Part shown: positions 59,327-64,000 of the stretch, one piece after another
How positions within the stretch are numbered: position 1 is the stretch's first letter
Layout: each line of letters begins with the position of its first letter
Source: Poriferisodalis sp965208895
Lineage (GTDB): Bacteria > Actinomycetota > Acidimicrobiia > Acidimicrobiales > Poriferisodalaceae
Assembly: GCF_965208895.1 (NCBI RefSeq)
Contig: NZ_OZ242363.1
Coordinates: 4,092,001-4,156,000 of the forward strand
Direction of reading: 5' to 3'
Length of the DNA: 64,000 nt
Position numbers and translations under genes: made by a program
The notes under the pieces: model-generated
What the model was told of the DNA's origin: nothing
The model's input: only the letters and a program-made list of their open reading frames with translations
The model's database searches: none

Positions 59327-61457
59327 GCGGGTCCGCCGGCGGATGGCCTTCATCGGCATCGTGATGATCGGCCTGTTCGGAGCGCTCTTCACCCGCCTGT
59401 GGTACCTGCAGGTGCTCGAGACTGAGCAGTTCACCGTTGCCGCGGAGTCGAACCAGGTCCGCATCATCATCACTCCACCGACTCGTGGCCGCATTCTCGA
59501 CCGTCATGGCGTCGTTCTCGCTGACAACGTTCGAACTGGCGTGGTCACCTACGACTATTCGAGATATGGCGAAGATCACACCGAAGCCGTGCTGTCCGAT
59601 CTTGCCGTCCTGCTAGATGTGCCCCAAGAGCAGCTCCGCTCGGGCCTCGATGACCAGCGCACTCATCCGCTCGCACCCAAGGTGGTGGCGACCGGGCTCG
59701 ATGAGGACGGCCTTCTGCGCGTGGCGGAACGATCCATCGCAGGAGTCGAGGCCAAGTGGGACTGGGTCCGCGTGTACCCACAAAACGAGGTCGGGGCACA
59801 CATCGTCGGCTACGTCGGAGCGATGTCGCAGCGCCAGCACCGGGAGCTGATCGACGATGGCTACCTGCCCTACGAGCGGGTCGGCAGGGCGGGCATCGAG
59901 GGGCTCTTCGAAGCCGAGCTCCACGGCGAACCGGGGCGCACCAAGCTCGAGGTGGACCGGCAGGACCGGGTGCAGCGAATCTTGGCCGACGTGCCGCCGC
60001 AGCCGGGCCACGACATTGTGCTGTCCATTGACGTCGAGCTGCAGGCTGCAGTGGAGTCGTACCTGCGCCAAGGGCTGATCGCTGCCCGTAAAACCGTGAG
60101 CGAGGACTCCGGGTTCTTCTACCCGGCGCTGACCGGGGCAGCGGTCGTGGTGGACGTGCGCAACGGCGATGTGCTCGCGATGGCCTCGCACCCCACCTAC
60201 GACCCGAATTGGATGGTGGAGGGCCTGTCACTGGCGGAGTACCAATCGGTGTTCGAGAACCCCTATGCGCCGGGCGCTCTGAACAATCTCGCAGTGCAGG
60301 GCACCTACTCGCCCGGTTCGGTCTTCAAGCCGGTGACGGCACTCGCTGGCCTCGATGCGGGCCTCATTTCCCCGCGAGCGGCATATCACGACGTCGGCTA
60401 CTACAGGATTCCCGATGAGCGAGGCTGCACCGGCCGCTGCACGTTTTTCAACGCAGATCGGGCTGCACTCGGAACCCTGGACCTGTCGGGGGCGCTGACC
60501 CGGTCCAGCGACGCCTACTTCTACAAGGTGTCCGACGACCTGTACTGGGTCGACGGCCCGGAGCAGTGGGCGATTCAGGACATGGCTCGCGCCCTCGGAT
60601 TCGATTCCCCGACCGGCGTGCAGTTGCCATTCGAAAAGACGGGCCGCGTGCCTGACGGCGATGTGAAGAAGACTCTCTTTGAGTTGAGTCCCGAGGCCTA
60701 CAACCCGTACAACGAACCGCCGCGCTGGTTCCCGGGCGACAACATCAACACCGGGATCGGCCAGGGGCTTGTTGCCGTCACACCGCTGCAGCTCGCAAAC
60801 GCGTACGCCACCCTTGCCAACGGCGGCACCCGCTTCGCTCCCAACGTCGTCGAGGCGGTCGTGTCTCGCGAGACTGCAACGTTCGGCGAGCCCGTGCTGA
60901 CCTTCGAGCCGAGGGTGCTCGACACCGTGGAATTCCCCGCCGGCAGCGCAGTCGTACGGGAAGGATTGAGCAACGTCACCAATTCCCGGTTGCGCGGCAC
61001 GGCCGCCAAGGCCTTCGAGGGCTACGACCATGCCGGCTACCCGGTGTCTGGCAAGACCGGCACGGCCCAGGCGCAGGGTTTGAACGCCGTGCTGCGACGC
61101 AAGAAGGAGGACACGGCGGTGTTCGTGGCGTGGGCACCCACCCACGACCCCCGATATGCCGTCGCCGTCGTCATGGAGGAGGCCGGCTACGGCGGCGAGG
61201 CGGCTGCGCCTGTGGCCCGGCGCATCATCGAGGCAGTCCGGGCCTACGAGCAGCGCTGGCCTGAACCGCAGATCGCGTTCGTGCCTCCCCAGCCGGAGTG
61301 CCCCGAAGTGCCAGAGGCGCTGCGAGGCGATCCGGCGTTCTTGGGCTACGTGCCCGAAGGCTGTCCGTGGGGCGTCCAGCTGCCGCGCGCCAACACGCCC
61401 TCTGATGCGGACGGCGACGGCATCCCCGATGTGGACCAGATCGGGGGCGGGTCATGA
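59319..61457 (+). CDS. mrdA: Penicillin-binding protein 2 (peptidoglycan transpeptidase)
   Basis: A class B penicillin-binding protein of about 712 residues. One N-terminal membrane segment (RMAFIGIVMIGLFGALFTRL), a PBP dimerisation domain (TPPTRGRILDRHGVVLADNV), and a transpeptidase domain with SxxK in TYSPGSVFKPVTALAGL, the S-x-N/D motif in LTRSSDAYFYK, and KTGT in VSGKTGTAQAQG. GTG 59319 overlaps the end of mreD by 8 bases. The C-terminal tail has an acidic Dx(D)xDG-like stretch (SDADGDGIPDVDQ) that resembles a calcium-binding EF-hand-like or thrombospondin-type loop. It crosslinks new peptidoglycan during elongation together with RodA. Confidence 0.94.
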   Translation: MDERVRRRMAFIGIVMIGLFGALFTRLWYLQVLETEQFTVAAESNQVRIIITPPTRGRILDRHGVVLADNVRTGVVTYDYSRYGEDHTEAVLSDLAVLLDVPQEQLRSGLDDQRTHPLAPKVVATGLDEDGLLRVAERSIAGVEAKWDWVRVYPQNEVGAHIVGYVGAMSQRQHRELIDDGYLPYERVGRAGIEGLFEAELHGEPGRTKLEVDRQDRVQRILADVPPQPGHDIVLSIDVELQAAVESYLRQGLIAARKTVSEDSGFFYPALTGAAVVVDVRNGDVLAMASHPTYDPNWMVEGLSLAEYQSVFENPYAPGALNNLAVQGTYSPGSVFKPVTALAGLDAGLISPRAAYHDVGYYRIPDERGCTGRCTFFNADRAALGTLDLSGALTRSSDAYFYKVSDDLYWVDGPEQWAIQDMARALGFDSPTGVQLPFEKTGRVPDGDVKKTLFELSPEAYNPYNEPPRWFPGDNINTGIGQGLVAVTPLQLANAYATLANGGTRFAPNVVEAVVSRETATFGEPVLTFEPRVLDTVEFPAGSAVVREGLSNVTNSRLRGTAAKAFEGYDHAGYPVSGKTGTAQAQGLNAVLRRKKEDTAVFVAWAPTHDPRYAVAVVMEEAGYGGEAAAPVARRIIEAVRAYEQRWPEPQIAFVPPQPECPEVPEALRGDPAFLGYVPEGCPWGVQLPRANTPSDADGDGIPDVDQIGGGS

Positions 61458-62623
61458 TTGCGCGGCTGCTGAATCGCACGCAGACCCGCCGTGAATTGCG
61501 GTCTCCAGCCTGGTTCGCCGACTACTCCTTGGCGCTCGCCGCCATCGCAATCGCGTGCCTGGGCGTGGCGATGAACTACGCCGCAACGTGGCGTAGCCTC
61601 TCCTTCGAGGGCGGCGACCCATGGACCGTGGCGCGCCGTCAGGCGATCTTTGTGGGCATCGGGATTGTGGTCATGGTCGTCGCGGCCGTCGTCGACTACC
61701 GAGTGCTGCGCTTCTACTCGACGCCCGCCTATCTCATCATCCTCGGGGCGCTCGGCGCGTTGCTGCGCTGGGCCCCCGAGATCCGCAACGCCCGGTCATG
61801 GTTCACGCTGCCGTTCTTCGGATTTCAGGTGCAGCCGTCGGAGTTCGCCAAGCTCGTCGTGATCGTGTCCTTGGCCGCGTTCGTCGCCAATCATGAGGGA
61901 TACCTGCGCTTCGACACGCTCCTCAACGCCGGGTTGCTGCTCGTCGTGCCGATGGCCCTGATCTATCTGCAGCCCGACCTCGGCACGATGCTGGTCTTTG
62001 TGGCGGTGGCCATGGGCATGCTGCTCGTGGCCGGTGCGCAATTGCGGCACATCTTTGTCATCACGCTGGCTGGAGTCCTCGCCCTCGTGCTGGTGTTCAG
62101 CATCGACGCGCTCCAAGGGCCCAGGCTGCTGAGCGAGACGCAGCGAAACCGTCTCACGGCATTCTTGGATCAGGAATTCGAGCCGCTTGAGGCGTCCTAC
62201 AACCTGCGTCAGAGCCAGATCGCCATCGGAGCAGGCGGCATCTGGGGCCAGGGCTGGAAGCAAGGCACGCAGACGAACCTCAACCTCGTGCCCGAACAGC
62301 ACAACGACTTCATCTTCACCGCACTCGGCGAAGAATTCGGTCTCGTCGGCGGGGCGCTCCTGCTCGTGCTCTATGTGTACATGACGGTGCGCATCTGGCA
62401 GATAGCTCGCGTCGCCAGCGACCCCTTCGGTCGATTACTCGCGGTCGGAATCCTCTCGATGCTGCTGTTCCAGGTGTTTCAGAACATCGGTATGACGATC
62501 GGCATCATGCCGATCACCGGTATCCCCCTGCCGCTCATGAGTCACGGCGGTTCGGGAACCATCACCGTCTTCGCTGCGGTCGGCATCGTCATCAGCGTCG
62601 GGTCTCGCCGTTACGCCCTCTAA
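61454..62623 (+). CDS. rodA: Peptidoglycan glycosyltransferase RodA (SEDS family)
   Basis: A 389-residue polytopic membrane protein with about ten hydrophobic segments. SEDS signatures: FGFQVQPSEFAKLVVIVSLA, LIYLQPDLGTMLVFVAVAMG, PEQHNDFIFTALGEEFGLVG and the C-terminal ITGIPLPLMSHGGSGTITV. The ATG overlaps the PBP2 stop by 4 bases (ATGA), so the two are coupled, which matches the RodA-PBP2 complex. Confidence 0.95.
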   Translation: MIARLLNRTQTRRELRSPAWFADYSLALAAIAIACLGVAMNYAATWRSLSFEGGDPWTVARRQAIFVGIGIVVMVVAAVVDYRVLRFYSTPAYLIILGALGALLRWAPEIRNARSWFTLPFFGFQVQPSEFAKLVVIVSLAAFVANHEGYLRFDTLLNAGLLLVVPMALIYLQPDLGTMLVFVAVAMGMLLVAGAQLRHIFVITLAGVLALVLVFSIDALQGPRLLSETQRNRLTAFLDQEFEPLEASYNLRQSQIAIGAGGIWGQGWKQGTQTNLNLVPEQHNDFIFTALGEEFGLVGGALLLVLYVYMTVRIWQIARVASDPFGRLLAVGILSMLLFQVFQNIGMTIGIMPITGIPLPLMSHGGSGTITVFAAVGIVISVGSRRYAL

Positions 62624-62663
62624 CGCTTCATCAACTGTGTGGACCGGTAGCGTTGATGGGGAA

Positions 62664-64000
62664 ATGACAACGCTGTGGCCTCGGCTCGAGCCCTTGCTGC
62701 CACGTGTCTCCAAGCCGGCTCGGTATATCGGCTGCGAGGACGGGATGCAGCAACCGACACTCGGCCCCCACCTCACTTCGTGGTTGCTGACCTACCCCGA
62801 CACCTACGAGGTCGGCCTGCCCAACCAGGGTCTGCAGATCCTCTATGAGCTGTTGAACGAACGCCCGGATTCCGGTGCTGAGCGGACGTACGCACCTTGG
62901 ATCGACCTCGAGGCCGAAATGCGGGCCCATGGGTTGCCGCTGTTCTCGGTGGACACCCACCGGGCGGCAGGCGAATTCGACGTCATCGCCTTCAACCTCT
63001 CGGCTGAACTCGTCTACACCAACGTGCTCAACTGCATCGACTTGGCCGGGCTAGAGGTGAGGTCCTCTCGACGCAACGACGCCGATCCGCTGATCGGCGC
63101 CGGAGGGCATTGCGCGTTCAACCCCGAGCCGCTGGCCGATTTCGTGGATTTCTTCGTGGTCGGCGACGGCGAGGAAGTGGTCGGCGAGATCACCGAAGTG
63201 GTGGGCGCGTGGAAGCGCGACGGCAAGCGGGCTGGCACTCGCGTAGGCGTGCTGCGAGAGCTGGCCGGAATCGAGGGCGTGTACGTGCCGGCGATGTACG
63301 ACGTGGCCTATGACGGAGCGGCGCTCGTCGAGGTGACCCCGAAGTACCCCGACGTGCCGCCGCTGGTTGCCAAGCGGACGGTCGCGGACCTCGCCGACTG
63401 GCCCTATCCCCGCCAGCAATTGGTGCCGGTCACCGAGGTGGTCCACGACCGACTGTCGGTAGAGGTGTTTCGGGGCTGCACGCGGGGTTGTCGTTTCTGC
63501 CAGGCGGGCATGATCACCCGGCCGGTACGCGAACGTCCCGCCGCGCAAGTGCGCGAGATGATCAGCACCGGCCTCAAGCGCAGTGGGTATGACGAGGTCA
63601 GCCTGATGTCGCTGTCCACCGCTGACTACAGCGGGATCGCCGAACTCGTGCGCGATACCGTCTCCGCTGGCGCCTTGGAGACTGCGGGTGCTGATGCGAA
63701 GCGCATCAGCGTCTCGCTGCCCAGCCTGCGGGTGGATGCCTTCACCGTTGACGTAGCGGCTCAAGTGTCACGCGCACGCCGCACAGGGCTCACCTTCGCG
63801 CCCGAAGCGGGTTCATGGCGACTCCGTCAGATCATCAACAAGCTCATCACCGAAGAAGACCTGTACGGCGCCGTGCGCTCGGCATACAGCCAGGGCTGGC
63901 ACCGCATGAAGCTGTACTTCCTCACGGGTCTGCCTTCGGAGATGGACCCAGACACCGAGGCCATCGCTCACTTGGCCGAAACGTGCGCTCGCATCGGGCA
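62664..64000 (+). CDS. Radical SAM protein (TIGR03960 family), 5' part
   Basis: The frame is open from ATG 62664 to the end of the window (445 codons), so it continues beyond. LGPHLTSWLLTYPDTYEVGL is the N-terminal B12-binding-like region, LVGDGEEVV-like (FFVVGDGEEVVGEITEVV) follows, and the iron-sulphur motif is EVFRGCTRGCRFCQAGMITR (C-x3-C-x2-C), then PVRERPAAQVREMISTGLKR. This is the TIGR03960 radical SAM family, often fused or next to TIGR03936 and ribonuclease E/G and ribosomal protein genes. Function unknown. Confidence 0.92.
   Translation, partial: MTTLWPRLEPLLPRVSKPARYIGCEDGMQQPTLGPHLTSWLLTYPDTYEVGLPNQGLQILYELLNERPDSGAERTYAPWIDLEAEMRAHGLPLFSVDTHRAAGEFDVIAFNLSAELVYTNVLNCIDLAGLEVRSSRRNDADPLIGAGGHCAFNPEPLADFVDFFVVGDGEEVVGEITEVVGAWKRDGKRAGTRVGVLRELAGIEGVYVPAMYDVAYDGAALVEVTPKYPDVPPLVAKRTVADLADWPYPRQQLVPVTEVVHDRLSVEVFRGCTRGCRFCQAGMITRPVRERPAAQVREMISTGLKRSGYDEVSLMSLSTADYSGIAELVRDTVSAGALETAGADAKRISVSLPSLRVDAFTVDVAAQVSRARRTGLTFAPEAGSWRLRQIINKLITEEDLYGAVRSAYSQGWHRMKLYFLTGLPSEMDPDTEAIAHLAETCARIG

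Overview
The window is 64 kb of high-GC, gene-dense bacterial DNA. The gene set points to an actinobacterium of the class Acidimicrobiia, probably marine or host-associated. The reasons are the clpP/tig/clpX, folC-ndk-mreBCD-PBP2-rodA and TIGR03960 radical SAM gene order, an F420-type luciferase-like oxidoreductase, several CaiB/BaiF CoA transferases and a DmdA-like aminomethyltransferase. That placement is an inference from gene content; no rRNA gene is present to confirm it.

Layout. 1-4.4 kb: the 3' end of a class III aminotransferase, an Abi-like gene, an IS982-type insertion sequence with a frameshifted transposase, and an amidase. 4.4-12.8 kb: an acyl-CoA thioesterase, then an accessory block. 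This block holds an AbiE type IV toxin-antitoxin operon whose toxin gene is cut by a complete IS1634-type element (perfect 14-bp inverted repeats, 5-bp target duplication TCTGC), an AAA/DUF4143 ATPase and a nucleotidyltransferase pair. 12.8-24.2 kb: acyl-CoA and amide metabolism (two CoA-transferase genes, one a tandem fusion; a second amidase; a 2-oxoglutarate-type oxygenase; a quinone oxidoreductase; an AMP-dependent acyl-CoA ligase) and alanine dehydrogenase. 24.3-30.2 kb: a defence island with a cytosine-5 methyltransferase, an NaeI-type endonuclease, an orphan antitoxin, a second DUF4143 ATPase, HicAB, a graveyard of gene fragments copied from neighbouring genes, VapBC and Vsr.

30.3-50.4 kb is mostly housekeeping and secreted functions: a substrate-binding lipoprotein, AhpD-like proteins, a large secreted protein (cell-wall-binding repeats, beta-propeller, M6-like protease), beta-carbonic anhydrase, tRNAs Lys, His, Arg and Pro, a probable selenoprotein of the GrdB/PrdB family with an in-frame TGA followed by a SECIS-like hairpin, two Nudix proteins, FolE, a UvrD-like helicase with HRDC domain, ferredoxin, MmsA, and a short non-autonomous relative of the IS982-type element. 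At 50.5-50.95 kb there is one intact tRNA-Gly(TCC) gene, one interrupted copy and three 83-bp tandem tRNA-derived repeats. 51-64 kb is core: ClpP and trigger factor on the minus strand, then ClpX, FolC, Ndk, MreB, MreC, MreD, PBP2, RodA and the start of a radical SAM protein on the plus strand.

The strongest items for follow-up are the selenoprotein at 37110-38105, which conventional gene calling would split in two; the tRNA-Gly-derived array; the RM/Vsr/toxin-antitoxin island with its duplicated gene debris; and the two mobile-element stories (AbiEii disruption, and the IS982-type element with its miniature relative).
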